Origin: Bradyrhizobiaceae bacterium PARB1
GTDB lineage: Bacteria; Pseudomonadota; Alphaproteobacteria; Rhizobiales; Xanthobacteraceae
Reading direction: 5' to 3'
NCBI GenBank assembly: GCA_002256345.1
Contig: NKIY01000006.1
Location: 310,001 to 374,000, forward strand
Length of the DNA: 64,000 bases
Shown here: in pieces, positions 29,403 through 38,330 of the stretch
How the letters are laid out: the number at the start of each line of letters is the position of its first letter
How positions within the stretch are numbered: position 1 is the first letter of the stretch
The notes under the pieces: generated by a model
Databases searched by the model: none
The model's input: the letters and a program-made list of their open reading frames with translations, nothing else
Told to the model about the DNA's origin: nothing
Translations under genes and position numbers: made by a program

Positions 29403-29597
29403 CGCAACGCCACTCCCCAAATCATGCCTGACACCGGCATTTTTCCTTGAGCGGCCCGGCCGCAGCATCGACGCCGCAAGCGCGGCCCATTGATGAAATT
29501 GGCGTATCCGTGGGCCAAAAGGATGTCAACGCAATCGCTGAATCCGGAATCCGGAATCATTTGGGCAAAACTGGCCGGCCTGCCGTGCCAGGCATGC

Positions 29598-30380
29598 TCA
29601 GCGCGTGAGGCGTGGATCGGCGACGTTGCCCTGCAGTGTCGTCTGGATGGCGGAGCGGAGTGTGGTCTGGTCGCTGCGGTCCCAGTCCGTCATCCGGATA
29701 TCCGCCAGCAAGGTGGCGGATTTGCCGAACACGACGATGCGGTCGCCGACCGCCATCGCCTCTTCGAGCTGGTGCGTGATCAGGATCGCAGTGGAGCGGA
29801 ACTCGCGGGCGAGACCCACGAAGGTCTGGCGCAGATCGTTTGCTGTGACCTCATCGAGGGCGCTGAACGACTCGTCTGCCAGCAGGATTTCCGGCTGCAC
29901 GGCGAACGCGCGTGCAATCGCCACGCGCTGACGCATGCCGCCAGACAATTCACGCGGATAGGCGTTAGCGAATTTTTCGAGACCAAGCCGCTTCAACCAG
30001 AATATTGCGCGTTCTTGCTGAACAGTCTCGGCGATGCCGATCAGTTCGAGCGGAAGCTTCACGTTGTCGATGGCCGAGCGCCAGGGCAGCAACCGGTCCT
30101 GCTGGAAGATCGTCGCGATCTTGCCCCGAAAGTGATTGAAGTCATCGTAGGGCGTCTTGGTGCCGATGGTAATGCTACCGGCGGTCGGATGCTCGAGGCC
30201 GATCAGCAGGTCGAACAAAGTCGATTTGCCGCAGCCGGTCTTGCCGACAATGGCGACGAGTTCGCCGGGCGCGATGCGCAGCGTGAGCTGATCGATCGCA
30301 AGGATGGATTCACCCGTCGTGGTCTGCCGAAACACCTTGCGCAGCTGTGCGATCTCGATGGGCGCCGATGCTCCGGTCAT
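29598..30380 (-). CDS. ABC transporter ATPase, nitrate/sulfonate/taurine type
   Basis: 260 residues from the ATG at 30380, which overlaps the permease stop codon by ATGA. Walker A is VGKTGCGKSTLFDLL, Q-loop TIFQQDRLLPWRSAIDNV, signature LSGGMRQRVAIARAFAV, Walker B ILLADESFSALDE and switch ITHQLEEAMAVGDRI. The Q-loop wording DRLLPWRSA is typical of SsuB/TauB ATPases. It energises the permease and solute-binding protein encoded just upstream in the same three-gene operon. Confidence 0.92.
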   Translation of the reverse strand: MTGASAPIEIAQLRKVFRQTTTGESILAIDQLTLRIAPGELVAIVGKTGCGKSTLFDLLIGLEHPTAGSITIGTKTPYDDFNHFRGKIATIFQQDRLLPWRSAIDNVKLPLELIGIAETVQQERAIFWLKRLGLEKFANAYPRELSGGMRQRVAIARAFAVQPEILLADESFSALDEVTANDLRQTFVGLAREFRSTAILITHQLEEAMAVGDRIVVFGKSATLLADIRMTDWDRSDQTTLRSAIQTTLQGNVADPRLTR

Positions 30381-31177
30381 GCGCGCCACCTCAGCACGCG
30401 GGTCTCGAGCAGCACGATGAGCGCCTCCAGCATGAAGAGCAGCACCACAAGCACAAGGGTCCAGGCAAAGACATCGGCGACCGAGAACAGCTCTTGCGCT
30501 ACGGATAGCTGATGTCCGATGCCTGTGACTGCACCGACCAGTTCGGCAATGGTGACGACGCGAATGGCGAGGCTGAGCGTGATCTTCCAACTGGTGATGA
30601 TGCCGGGGGTGATGGCCGGCAGCATCAGCTTCGCGAAGAATTGCAGCGATGTCGGGCGGAAGGAGCGGATCATCTGCTTCAGGTCGCGCGAGACTTCGCG
30701 CATATTGTCGAGCGCATCGACCGTGAAGACGGGGGCGCAGACGACGACCAGCACGAAGACGATGCGGAATTCGACGCCCTTGAACCACAGCACGGCGAAC
30801 AGGATCCAGGACACCACCGGCACCGCCATCAGGATGCGGACCATCGGCCTGAGATAGCGCTCGACGCTGCCCGACAGATACATCAGCACGGCAACGAGCA
30901 TGCCGATGACGAAGGACACGAACAGTGAGAGCAGGACGCGCCCGAGCGTCACCGCTACATCGAGCGGTGTGATCTTGGTCAGGCTCTGCGCGATGCGGCC
31001 GAGACCAGGGATCGCGAAGGCGGGGATGCCGAGCGACGGCGCGAGATAGGACATGATCTGCCATGCCGCCGCGAAGAGTGCGATCGAGATGATCGTCTCT
31101 CGCGGAAGGCCTGGCATCATGGGAGCACGACGCGGCTCTTCGAACGGCGTCGCCGGGCGAACCTCGTCAGGGGGCAT
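30377..31177 (-). CDS. ABC transporter permease, SsuC type
   Basis: 266 residues from the ATG at 31177, which overlaps the end of the solute-binding-protein gene by 11 bases. Six predicted helices start near residue 24 (ETIISIALFAAAWQIMSYLAP). The cytoplasmic coupling loop is AVTGIGHQLSVAQE preceded by LPAITPGIITSWKITLSLAI, the EAA-like motif of SsuC/TauC permeases. Together with the ATPase and binding protein it forms a complete importer. Proline and arginine-rich residues before helix 1 are not conserved in the family. Confidence 0.9.
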   Translation of the reverse strand: MPPDEVRPATPFEEPRRAPMMPGLPRETIISIALFAAAWQIMSYLAPSLGIPAFAIPGLGRIAQSLTKITPLDVAVTLGRVLLSLFVSFVIGMLVAVLMYLSGSVERYLRPMVRILMAVPVVSWILFAVLWFKGVEFRIVFVLVVVCAPVFTVDALDNMREVSRDLKQMIRSFRPTSLQFFAKLMLPAITPGIITSWKITLSLAIRVVTIAELVGAVTGIGHQLSVAQELFSVADVFAWTLVLVVLLFMLEALIVLLETRVLRWRA

Positions 31178-32147
31178 AGATGATCGCATCGTCGGGCAGC
31201 TTGGGATGGAAGCCGGCCGCGACCGCGCGCTGGAATGTATCCCAGATGCTCTTCTTCTCCGCCGCCTCCCAGGCTGGCTTGGCATCGAAGACCCAGCGCT
31301 TTGCGTGGACGGCTTCCTTGAGGACGCCGGGCGGCAGCTTCACCGTCTCGACAGCGATCTTGTCGGCGCCATCGGGATCGGCTTGAAGATATTTGGTAAC
31401 GTCCGCGAGCGCCGCGACGAATTGCTTCGGCGCATTGGCGTTCTTCTTGATGGTGTCCTCGCGCATGGCATAGACGAGCTCCCAGCCCGTCACGTCCGCC
31501 ATTTCCTTCCATGCGGCGTCGGCATTGAAGATGATCTTCAGGCTCGGGTCATCCTTCATCATCATGGTAGCGATCGGCTCGATGATCATGGCCGCGTCGA
31601 CGCGCGCCGCTGCAAGCTGGGCGCGGGCGACGGCGAAGTTGGCGTTGACTAGCGTCATGTCCTTGGTGAGATCGATGCCTTTTGACTTCGCGTAGATCGA
31701 GAGGATCTGGAACTGGCCGCTGCCCATGTCGGCTGCGAGTTGCTTGCCCTTGAGGTCCGTGAGCGACTTGATCGCGGGATCCTTGCTGATGATCACGAGA
31801 TCGGCGAGCGTCGCGCCGGTGGCGATGATACGAAGCGGCACGCCTTCGAGGCGCAGCTTCTGAAAATAAGTGGGGCCACCGATCAGGGTATCGATCTCGC
31901 CGGTGGCCAGGCCGGCATAATAGGCGGAGAACGACGGATAGGTCTGCACCTCGGCTTCGAAACCGTTTTTGGTATCGAACTTCTGCGCCTTCATGATGTT
32001 GACGATGATCGGTGCAAATACTGGAAGCGTGAGGCTGCCGACGCGGATTTTCGCAAGCGACTGGGCTGATGACTTTGTGATCTGTGTCGTGCCTAGCAGC
32101 GTAGCAGCGGTGCCCAAGGCGAAGGCGCGTCGCGAAAGTCCGGTCAT
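31167..32147 (-). CDS. ABC transporter solute-binding protein, SsuA/NMT1 type
   Basis: 326 residues from the ATG at 32147, seven bases after GGGAG. A twin-arginine leader (SRRAFALGTAATLLG) suggests export in folded form. The mature part has the NMT1/THI5-like features YYAGLATGEIDTLIGGPTYF, LKGKQLAADMGSGQFQILSIYAKSKGID and ARVDAAMIIEPIATMMM, the two-lobed fold used for sulfonates, nitrate, taurine or pyrimidine precursors. Its ligand cannot be deduced. It is the first gene of a three-gene operon, transcribed away from the hydrolase operon. Confidence 0.9.
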   Translation of the reverse strand: MTGLSRRAFALGTAATLLGTTQITKSSAQSLAKIRVGSLTLPVFAPIIVNIMKAQKFDTKNGFEAEVQTYPSFSAYYAGLATGEIDTLIGGPTYFQKLRLEGVPLRIIATGATLADLVIISKDPAIKSLTDLKGKQLAADMGSGQFQILSIYAKSKGIDLTKDMTLVNANFAVARAQLAAARVDAAMIIEPIATMMMKDDPSLKIIFNADAAWKEMADVTGWELVYAMREDTIKKNANAPKQFVAALADVTKYLQADPDGADKIAVETVKLPPGVLKEAVHAKRWVFDAKPAWEAAEKKSIWDTFQRAVAAGFHPKLPDDAIIYAP

Positions 32148-32224
32148 AAACATCTCCCAGGAAGCGTGGTGGCAAACGTTGTGGCGCGTAGCTTTTCGAT
32201 CGATCTCATGCGGCAGTGCGGCAT

Positions 32225-32242
32225 TCGTTTGTAAGCAAACGA
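32225..32242. promoter_or_regulatory. Palindrome TCGTTTG-TAAG-CAAACGA (TTTG-N4-CAAA motif 1)
   Basis: Seven-base perfect arms around TAAG, with GCAT/ATGC further out. It lies 78 bases before the solute-binding-protein gene in the divergent promoter region. The same TTTG-N4-CAAA core appears at 35024-35035, with looser forms at 32305 and 46349. Confidence 0.6.
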
Positions 32243-32304
32243 TATGCCAAAAATACATTCACTGAATCCTCTTGCTCACTCGAAATAACGCTACTAGCAT
32301 TTTG

Positions 32305-32316
32305 TATGTGCGCAAA
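32305..32316 (+). promoter_or_regulatory. TTTG-N4-CAAA-like motif 2 before the hydrolase operon
   Basis: TATG-TGCG-CAAA, one mismatch to the TTTG-N4-CAAA core, 30 bases before the hydrolase start codon. An extra TTTG directly precedes it (32301-32304). Confidence 0.45.
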
Positions 32317-32346
32317 TGAAATCTGCTCACAGCGCAGGAGGCCGAT

Positions 32347-33207
32347 ATGCCGCACCTCACGACGCCGGACGGGACGAAGCTCTATTATGAGGAGGTCGGC
32401 GCCGGGAGTCCTGTGGTTTTCGTGCATGAATATGCGGGCGATTACCGCACCTGGGAGCCGCAGCTTCGTTACTTCTCCCGCGCGCATCGCTGCGTGACCT
32501 ATAGCCAGCGCGGCTATCCGCCGTCGGATGTGCCGACCGATCCCGCGAAATACGGACAGGATATCGCGCGCGACGACGTCATCGCGCTGTTGGATACGTT
32601 GAAAATCGATAAGGCACATATCGTCGGCCATTCCATGGGCGCATCAACTGCGCTGCATGTGGGTATCCATTATCCCGATCGCTGTCTGTCGGTGACGGCC
32701 GCAAGCTGCGGCTATGGGTCGAGCCCCGATCCTGCCTTTGTCGAGCAGGGACGGGCGGCATCACGCGAGACGGCAAAGATGTTCGAGACGGTCGATTGGC
32801 TGACGGCTGCTGCGCGTTATGCTGATGGTGCGACGCGGCAGACGCATAAGAACAAGGATCCGCGCGGCTTCGCAGAATTCGCCAAGATGCTGGCCGATCA
32901 TTCGCCGATCGGCCACGCACTGACCATGCGCGAGCTGCAGGCGAAGCGGCCGATGCTGTGGGAGATGAAGCCGCAACTTGAAAAGTTCGCTCCGCCGCTG
33001 CTGATTATCGTTGGCGATGAAGATGATTGGTGCCTCGATCCCAGCATTTTTCTGAAGCGCACGGTGCCGACCGCCGGCCTGCTCGTGCTGCCGCGTGCCG
33101 GCCATACGATTACCTGCGAGGAACCGGCGGCGTTCAATGCCGCGCTCGCCGAACTTTTCCCGGCGGCCGAAAGCGGCCGCTGGATGTCACACCGACCTGC
33201 GGTCTGA
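32347..33207 (+). CDS. Alpha/beta hydrolase
   Basis: 286 residues behind AGGAGG. Marks are VVFVHEYAGDYRTW (oxyanion hole region, HE instead of the usual HG), VGHSMGAST with the nucleophile Ser, a cap region, then IIVGDEDDWC with the acid and AGHTITCEEP with the catalytic His. This is the haloperoxidase/MhpC-like group, which includes ring-fission product hydrolases, lactonases and esterases. It is the first gene of hydrolase-enoyl-CoA-hydratase-SDR, a set that suits degradation of a ring-cleavage or lactone intermediate. The substrate is unknown. Confidence 0.88.
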   Translation: MPHLTTPDGTKLYYEEVGAGSPVVFVHEYAGDYRTWEPQLRYFSRAHRCVTYSQRGYPPSDVPTDPAKYGQDIARDDVIALLDTLKIDKAHIVGHSMGASTALHVGIHYPDRCLSVTAASCGYGSSPDPAFVEQGRAASRETAKMFETVDWLTAAARYADGATRQTHKNKDPRGFAEFAKMLADHSPIGHALTMRELQAKRPMLWEMKPQLEKFAPPLLIIVGDEDDWCLDPSIFLKRTVPTAGLLVLPRAGHTITCEEPAAFNAALAELFPAAESGRWMSHRPAV

Positions 33208-33211
33208 TCCG

Positions 33212-34000
33212 ATGGCGGCGCCCGGCGATATCTCCATCGATATTGCGGAAGGTATAGCGACGCTACGGCTGGCCAATCCTGCGCGCCGCAATGCAATCTC
33301 CACTGCGATGTGGCAGAAAATCGCTGCCTTCGCCCAGGACGTTGCGATGCGAAAGGACGTCCGCGTCGTTGTCATTCGCGGCGAGGGCGAGGACATGTTC
33401 TCCGCCGGAGCCGACATTTCCGATTTCGCGACGGCAAGGAGTGGCGACGGCAATGCGCGCGCTTATGACGATCTCGTCGAGTATACCTGCCGCGCCATCG
33501 AAGCGATCCCGCAGCCGACCATCGGTGTGATTTTTGGCGGCTGCATGGGCGCTGGCTCGTCCGTCGCCGCAAGCTGCGACATGCGCATCGCGGCCTCCGA
33601 TGCCTTCTTCGCCGTGCCGGCTGCGAAGCTCGGTCTTGGCTATGATCCACGCGGCATCGCGCGTTTCATCCGAATCTTCGGCGCTGGTGCGACGCGGCAG
33701 GTGCTGTTCACCGCGGATCGCCTTCCAGCTTCGCGCGCTTACGAACTCGGCGCCGTGCATGTTCTCGCCCCGAAGGCTGAGGTCGCCGCGCTTGCCGCAG
33801 GGCTGGTGCAAAAAATTGCCGGCAATGCACCGCTGACGATCAAGGCCGCAAAAGCCGCGATCCGCGCGCTGACCACGAACGATGCTGATCTGATGGCCGA
33901 GGCCGAGCGCTTCTACGCTGCTGCCGATGCCAGCGCCGACTACACCGAAGGCCGACTGGCTTTCGCCGAGAAGCGGTCCCCACGCTTTACCGGGAGCTGA
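33212..34000 (+). CDS. Enoyl-CoA hydratase/isomerase family protein
   Basis: 262 residues from the ATG at 33212, four bases after the hydrolase stop. The crotonase fold shows IATLRLANPARRNAIST, GEGEDMFSAGADISDF (first oxyanion loop), IGVIFGGCMGAGSSVAASCDMRIAAS (second) and AAKLGLGYDPRGIARFIRIFG. The usual Glu of hydratases in the last block is replaced (GYDPRG), so it may be an isomerase, hydrolase or ring-opening member and not a classical hydratase. It is probably translated together with the hydrolase and belongs to a catabolic pathway through CoA thioesters. Confidence 0.88.
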   Translation: MAAPGDISIDIAEGIATLRLANPARRNAISTAMWQKIAAFAQDVAMRKDVRVVVIRGEGEDMFSAGADISDFATARSGDGNARAYDDLVEYTCRAIEAIPQPTIGVIFGGCMGAGSSVAASCDMRIAASDAFFAVPAAKLGLGYDPRGIARFIRIFGAGATRQVLFTADRLPASRAYELGAVHVLAPKAEVAALAAGLVQKIAGNAPLTIKAAKAAIRALTTNDADLMAEAERFYAAADASADYTEGRLAFAEKRSPRFTGS

Positions 34001-34053
34001 CGACCACGACCGATCGCACGATTTCCTTTCGTCAAACCCAGAAGGACAGTCCC

Positions 34054-34863
34054 ATGGATCTCCAACTCAAAGGCAAATGCGCTCTCATCACCGGTGGCAG
34101 CGAGGGTATCGGCAAGGGCATCGCCATGACGCTGGCGAAAGAGGGCGTCAATGTCGCGATCTGCGCGCGCCGCCTAGAGCCGCTGGAAAAGACCGCCGAG
34201 GAGATCAAAAGCGCAACAGGTGTCACCGTTGTCGCGATCGCCGCCGATCTCACCAAGGACGCGGATGCCAAGAATTTCGTCGAGACCGCGCACAAGAAGC
34301 TCGGCGCCATCGACCTCATGATCAACAATGCCGGTTCAGCGCCCGGCGGCGTGATCGAGACGTTGACCGAGGCTGATTGGGAGCAGGCGCTGCAGCTCAA
34401 ATTCATGGGCTATGTGCGTTGTCTACGCTATGCGCTGCCGATCATGGTCAAGCAGGGCGGCGGCCGCGTGGTCAATCTGATCGGCAATGACGGCGTCAAG
34501 CCGTCCTATTGGGAGATCGCCCCCGGCGCAGCGAATGCCGCTGGACAGAACATGACGCTGTCGCTCGCCGGGCAGTATGGTCGCCACAATATTTCGTTCT
34601 GCGCGGTGAATCCGGGGCCGGTGCGTACCGAACGCTGGGCCGGTCTTGTCGGCGCCATGTCGCGCGACATGAAGATTTCCTACGAGGACGCCGACAAGCT
34701 GGCGCCCGCCTCGATTCCGCTGGGCCGTATTGCCGAAGTCGAGGAAGTTGCCAATCTGGTGGTCATGCTGTCGTCGCCGCTCGTTCAGATGGCCAACGGC
34801 ACCATGATTGAGATCGATGGCGGTCAGGACAAGGCGCTGATGGATCGCTTCCGCGACCGCTAG
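34054..34863 (+). CDS. Short-chain dehydrogenase/reductase
   Basis: 269 residues. The Rossmann N-terminus has GGSEGIGKGIA, and Asn is in INNAGSAPGG. At the position of the usual YxxxK the sequence reads SYWEIAPGAANAAGQNMTL, where the canonical Tyr-x3-Lys is not present. The active site is therefore atypical, though many divergent SDRs share this. The C-terminus GTMIEIDGGQDKALMDRF is normal. It is the last gene of the hydrolase operon and ends before a GC-rich stem. It would oxidise or reduce a hydroxyl/keto intermediate, or have a changed role. Confidence 0.85.
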   Translation: MDLQLKGKCALITGGSEGIGKGIAMTLAKEGVNVAICARRLEPLEKTAEEIKSATGVTVVAIAADLTKDADAKNFVETAHKKLGAIDLMINNAGSAPGGVIETLTEADWEQALQLKFMGYVRCLRYALPIMVKQGGGRVVNLIGNDGVKPSYWEIAPGAANAAGQNMTLSLAGQYGRHNISFCAVNPGPVRTERWAGLVGAMSRDMKISYEDADKLAPASIPLGRIAEVEEVANLVVMLSSPLVQMANGTMIEIDGGQDKALMDRFRDR

Positions 34864-34875
34864 TCGCGGTACACG

Positions 34876-34902
34876 CGCGGCGGCGTTGATTTTGCCGCCG
34901 CG
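34876..34902 (+). terminator. Terminator-like stem after the SDR gene
   Basis: CGCGGCGGC (34876-34884) and GCCGCCGCG (34894-34902) pair perfectly around a 9-base loop; the run after it (TACTGCTTTGT) is only moderately T-rich. It lies 12 bases past the stop codon. Confidence 0.6.
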
Positions 34903-34995
34903 TACTGCTTTGTCTGCGTCCTCGATTCATGCGCGGTATGCCGCACATGATCAAAACTTCAGCGACATGCATGGCGTGTTGCTGTAAGTGCAGCC

Positions 34996-35024
34996 TTGAC
35001 AAGAAAATAGGTGCGCCGGACTAT
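34996..35024 (+). promoter_or_regulatory. Candidate promoter of the liv-type operon
   Basis: TTGACA (34996-35001), a 17-base spacer, then GACTAT (35019-35024). The -35 is a perfect consensus; the -10 is weak. The TTTG-N4-CAAA palindrome begins at the last base of the -10, as a repressor site would. The leader to the start codon is about 130 bases. Confidence 0.5.
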
Positions 35025-35035
35025 TTGCGTGCAAA
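35024..35035 (+). promoter_or_regulatory. Palindrome TTTGC-GT-GCAAA (TTTG-N4-CAAA motif 3)
   Basis: Five-base perfect arms overlap the start region of the liv-type operon promoter. The core is the same as in the palindrome at 32225-32242. Confidence 0.58.
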
Positions 35036-35162
35036 CTAATTCGAGTTGCTCGCCTTCGACGCGAACGAGATTGGTTCGCTGCGTTTGAGCCTGCGAGACC
35101 TTAACGACACCATCTTCGCAATCGTTGATCACACATCTGTGGATCACAACGGGAGTTCGATC

Positions 35163-36374
35163 ATGACGACGGCTCGTACACTCGGTTCACTCGCCATCGC
35201 TGGCGCATTGGCGCTGACATTCGGTCGGATTGCCTCGGCGCAGGACACGATCAAGATCGGCGAACTCAACAGCTACAAGACGCAGACCGCATTCCTCGAT
35301 CCCTACAAGAAGGGCTGGGAGCTGGCGATCGAAGAAATCAACGCCAAGGGCGGCGTGCTCGGCAAGAAGCTCGAGGTGATCTCGCGTGACGATGGCTCGT
35401 CGCCGGGCGATGCCGTGCGCGTTGCCGAAGAACTGGTGACGCGCGAAGGCGTCAACATTCTCGCCGGCACCTTCCTGTCCAATACCGGCCTCGCAGTGAC
35501 GGAATTCGCCGGCAAGAAGCAGGTCTTCTTCCTCGCCGCCGAGCCGCTGACCGACAAAATCACCTGGCAGAACGGCAATCGCTATACGTTCCGCCTGCGC
35601 GCCACGACCTACATGCAGGTGGCGATGCTGGTTCCCGAGGCGCTGGCGGCGAAGAAGAAGCGCTGGGCGCTGGTCTATCCGAACTATGAATACGGCCAGG
35701 CTGCAGCGGCGACGTTCAAGGAGATGATGAAGGCGAAGCAGCCCGACATCGAATTCGTCACCGAACAGGCGCCGCCGCTCGGCAAGGTCGATGCCGGCGC
35801 CGTGGTTCAGGCGATCGACGATGCCAAGCCGGATGCGATCTTCAACGTTCTGTTCGGCGCAGACTTCGCCAAACTCGTACGCGAAGGCAGCACGCGCGGC
35901 GTCTTCAAGGATCGCACGGTCGTGAGCGTGCTGTCCGGCGAGCCGGAATATCTCGACCCGCTCAAGGACGAGGCACCGGTCGGCTGGATCGTCACAGGCT
36001 ATCCCTGGGACAAGATCAAGATCCCTGAACATCAGGCATTCCTGGCCGCCTATCAGAAGAAGTACAACGACTATCCGCGTCTCGGATCGATCGTCGGTTA
36101 TGCGACCATGAAGTCGCTCGCTGCCGGTATTGCCAAGGCAGGATCCACTGACACTGAAAAGCTCATCACGGCCTTCCGTGGTCTTGATGTCGTTGGTCCG
36201 TTCGGTCCGTTCACCTATCGCGCCAGCGATCATCAGGCGACGGCCGGTGCCTTTGTCGGCAAGATCGCGCTGGAGAACGGCAAGGGCACCATGACCGACA
36301 TCAAATATGTCGATGGCGCTACCGTGCTGCCGAGCGATGCCGAAGTGAAGAAGCTTCGTCCGGCTGCCGAGTAA
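35163..36374 (+). CDS. ABC transporter solute-binding protein, LivK/amino-acid-aromatic-acid type
   Basis: 403 residues from the ATG at 35163 behind GGGAG; a longer frame upstream is untranslated leader. The signal peptide ends near residue 26 (GRIASAQDT). The Peripla_BP_6 fold shows IKIGELNSYKTQTAFLDPYKKGWELAIEEINAKGGVLGKK in pieces, SRDDGSSPGDAVRVAEELVTREGVNILAG, and KKRWALVYPNYEYGQAAA. This subfamily in Rhodopseudomonas-like bacteria often binds aromatic acids, not amino acids. It is the first gene of livK-livHM-livG-livF, so the importer is complete. Confidence 0.9.
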   Translation: MTTARTLGSLAIAGALALTFGRIASAQDTIKIGELNSYKTQTAFLDPYKKGWELAIEEINAKGGVLGKKLEVISRDDGSSPGDAVRVAEELVTREGVNILAGTFLSNTGLAVTEFAGKKQVFFLAAEPLTDKITWQNGNRYTFRLRATTYMQVAMLVPEALAAKKKRWALVYPNYEYGQAAAATFKEMMKAKQPDIEFVTEQAPPLGKVDAGAVVQAIDDAKPDAIFNVLFGADFAKLVREGSTRGVFKDRTVVSVLSGEPEYLDPLKDEAPVGWIVTGYPWDKIKIPEHQAFLAAYQKKYNDYPRLGSIVGYATMKSLAAGIAKAGSTDTEKLITAFRGLDVVGPFGPFTYRASDHQATAGAFVGKIALENGKGTMTDIKYVDGATVLPSDAEVKKLRPAAE

Positions 36375-36443
36375 GGGAACGGGGCCGATGGTCGCAACGC
36401 TTGCTCTCCCCACGGTATCAGCGCGGGGAGAGGCGGGGCTCCG

Positions 36444-38330
36444 ATGAATCTCAGCGCGTTCGTCTTCCAGGCCATCAATGGGCTGTCGGCGGCATCGGGT
36501 CTCTTCCTGGTCGCCGTCGGCCTGTCGCTGATCTTCGGGGTCACCCGGATCGTCAACATCGCTCACGGGTCCCTCTATATGCTGGGGACCTATATCGCCT
36601 ACAGTCTTGCCACCAAGATCGGCGGAGCGCTCGGCTTCTGGGGCGGCATCGTGCTGACGGCCATATTGGTCGGCATCCTCGGCGCGATCATCGAGGTTCT
36701 GCTGCTTCGGCGCATCTATCGCGCACCCGAATTGTTCCAACTCCTTGCCACGTTCGCCCTCGTTCTCGTCTTCAACGACGCTGCGCTGTGGATCTGGGGG
36801 CCGGAAGATCTACTCGGCCCGCGCGCGCCGGGGCTGAAGGGCTCTATCGAAATCCTCGGGCGAAGGTTACCGACCTACGACATCTTCCTGATCGTCGTCG
36901 GTCCCGTGGTGCTGCTGTTGCTTCATATGGCCCTGTCGAAGACACGCTTCGGCCGGCTAATGCGGGCGGCGACGCAGGATCGCGAGATGGTCGGCGCGCT
37001 CGGCGTCAATCAGGCGATGCTGTTCACGGGCGTCTTCGCGCTCGGTGCAATGCTCGCTGGCCTCGGCGGCGCGCTGCAGATCGCACGCGAGCCGGCGACC
37101 TTGACGACGGACTTGAATGTTATCGGCGATGCCTTTGTGGTGGTGGTGGTCGGCGGCATGGGATCGATCACCGGCGCCTATGTTGCCGCTGTGATCATCG
37201 CCGAAGTGAAGGCGCTTTGCATCGCGCTCGGCGTGATCGACTTCGGACTGTTCACCGTCAATTTCTCCAAGATGACACTGGTCGCCGAATTTCTCGTGAT
37301 GGCCATTGTGTTGATCGCGCGGCCTTACGGATTGCTTGGCCGCGAGCAGGGGGCGGTACGCAGCGTTGCCGAGCCCGAGGAACCGCTACGTCCGGCGACG
37401 ACGGCGACCAAGATCGGCGGTCTCGTCGTGTTGCTCGTGCTGATCTGCATGCCGCTGATCGCCAGGAGTTCGCCCTATACTCTAGTGCTTGGCATCGACG
37501 TGCTGATCGCCATCCTGTTTGCCGCCAGTCTGCATTTCATCATGGGGCCGGGCGGTATGCATTCATTTGGCCATGCGGCCTATTTCGGTCTCGGCGCCTA
37601 TGGTGCTGCTTTGCTGGTGAAGTGGTTCGCTGCACCGATGGGAGTTGCGCTGTTGTCGGCACCGCTGGCAGCGCTTGTCGGCGCGCTGCTGTTCGGCTGG
37701 TTTGCCGTGCGTCTGTCCGGCGTCTATCTCGCCATGTTGACGCTGGCTTTTGCGCAAATCGTCTGGGCCGCGGTCTTCCAATGGGAAACGCTCACTGGCG
37801 GCTCCAATGGTGTCCTCGGTGTCTGGCCGTCGGCGCCGTTCGAGAGCCGTCCGGCCTTTTACTATCTCACGCTCGCGCTTGCGGCGCTCGGCGTGTTCGT
37901 GCTCCGGCGTTTCCTGTTTGCGCCGTTCGGCTATGCCATGCGGGCCGGGCGTGACTCCCCGTTGCGCGCGGAAGCGATCGGGCTCGACGTCAAGCGCGTG
38001 CACTGGCTGGCTTTCGCCATCGCGGGATGCATCTGCGGCGTTGCCGGAGGTCTGTTTGCCTTCGCGAAGGGATCGATTTCGCCGGAGACGATCGCTGTCG
38101 GCCGATCCATCGACGGCCTGGTGATGGTGCTGCTCGGCGGCTTGCAGACATTGACCGGCCCGATCGTCGGCGCCTCCGTCTTTGCGGTGCTTCAGGACAA
38201 CGTCATGCGGTCCACTGAATACTGGCGCGCGCTGCTGGGGGGCGTCATTCTCCTGCTCGTGCTGGCATTCCCGGCGGGCATCGTCGGTGGTCTCTCCAAG
38301 CTGTTTGTGCGTCGGAAGGCGGCCTCATGA
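36444..38330 (+). CDS. Fused LivH-LivM ABC permease
   Basis: 628 residues. The N-terminal half (about 1-300) is LivH: GLSLIFGVTRIVNIAHGSLYMLGTY, GRLMRAATQDREMVGALGVN, GDAFVVVVVGGMGSITGA. The C-terminal half (about 320-615) is LivM: HFIMGPGGMHSFGHAAYFGLGAYGAAL, GYAMRAGRDSPLRAEAIGLDVKRVHW, VMVLLGGLQTLTGPIVGA. Normally these are two genes; here one chain carries both halves of the membrane channel joined by a linker of about 20 residues. No frameshift is involved. It overlaps livG by four bases. Confidence 0.92.
   Translation: MNLSAFVFQAINGLSAASGLFLVAVGLSLIFGVTRIVNIAHGSLYMLGTYIAYSLATKIGGALGFWGGIVLTAILVGILGAIIEVLLLRRIYRAPELFQLLATFALVLVFNDAALWIWGPEDLLGPRAPGLKGSIEILGRRLPTYDIFLIVVGPVVLLLLHMALSKTRFGRLMRAATQDREMVGALGVNQAMLFTGVFALGAMLAGLGGALQIAREPATLTTDLNVIGDAFVVVVVGGMGSITGAYVAAVIIAEVKALCIALGVIDFGLFTVNFSKMTLVAEFLVMAIVLIARPYGLLGREQGAVRSVAEPEEPLRPATTATKIGGLVVLLVLICMPLIARSSPYTLVLGIDVLIAILFAASLHFIMGPGGMHSFGHAAYFGLGAYGAALLVKWFAAPMGVALLSAPLAALVGALLFGWFAVRLSGVYLAMLTLAFAQIVWAAVFQWETLTGGSNGVLGVWPSAPFESRPAFYYLTLALAALGVFVLRRFLFAPFGYAMRAGRDSPLRAEAIGLDVKRVHWLAFAIAGCICGVAGGLFAFAKGSISPETIAVGRSIDGLVMVLLGGLQTLTGPIVGASVFAVLQDNVMRSTEYWRALLGGVILLLVLAFPAGIVGGLSKLFVRRKAAS

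Noticed and set aside
32241-32250. GATATGCCAA as an eighth oxalate operator
   Set aside because: Only the right arm ATGCCA is present; the left side shows no TGGYAT at the fixed spacing. The sequence is better explained by the TTTG-N4-CAAA palindrome it touches.
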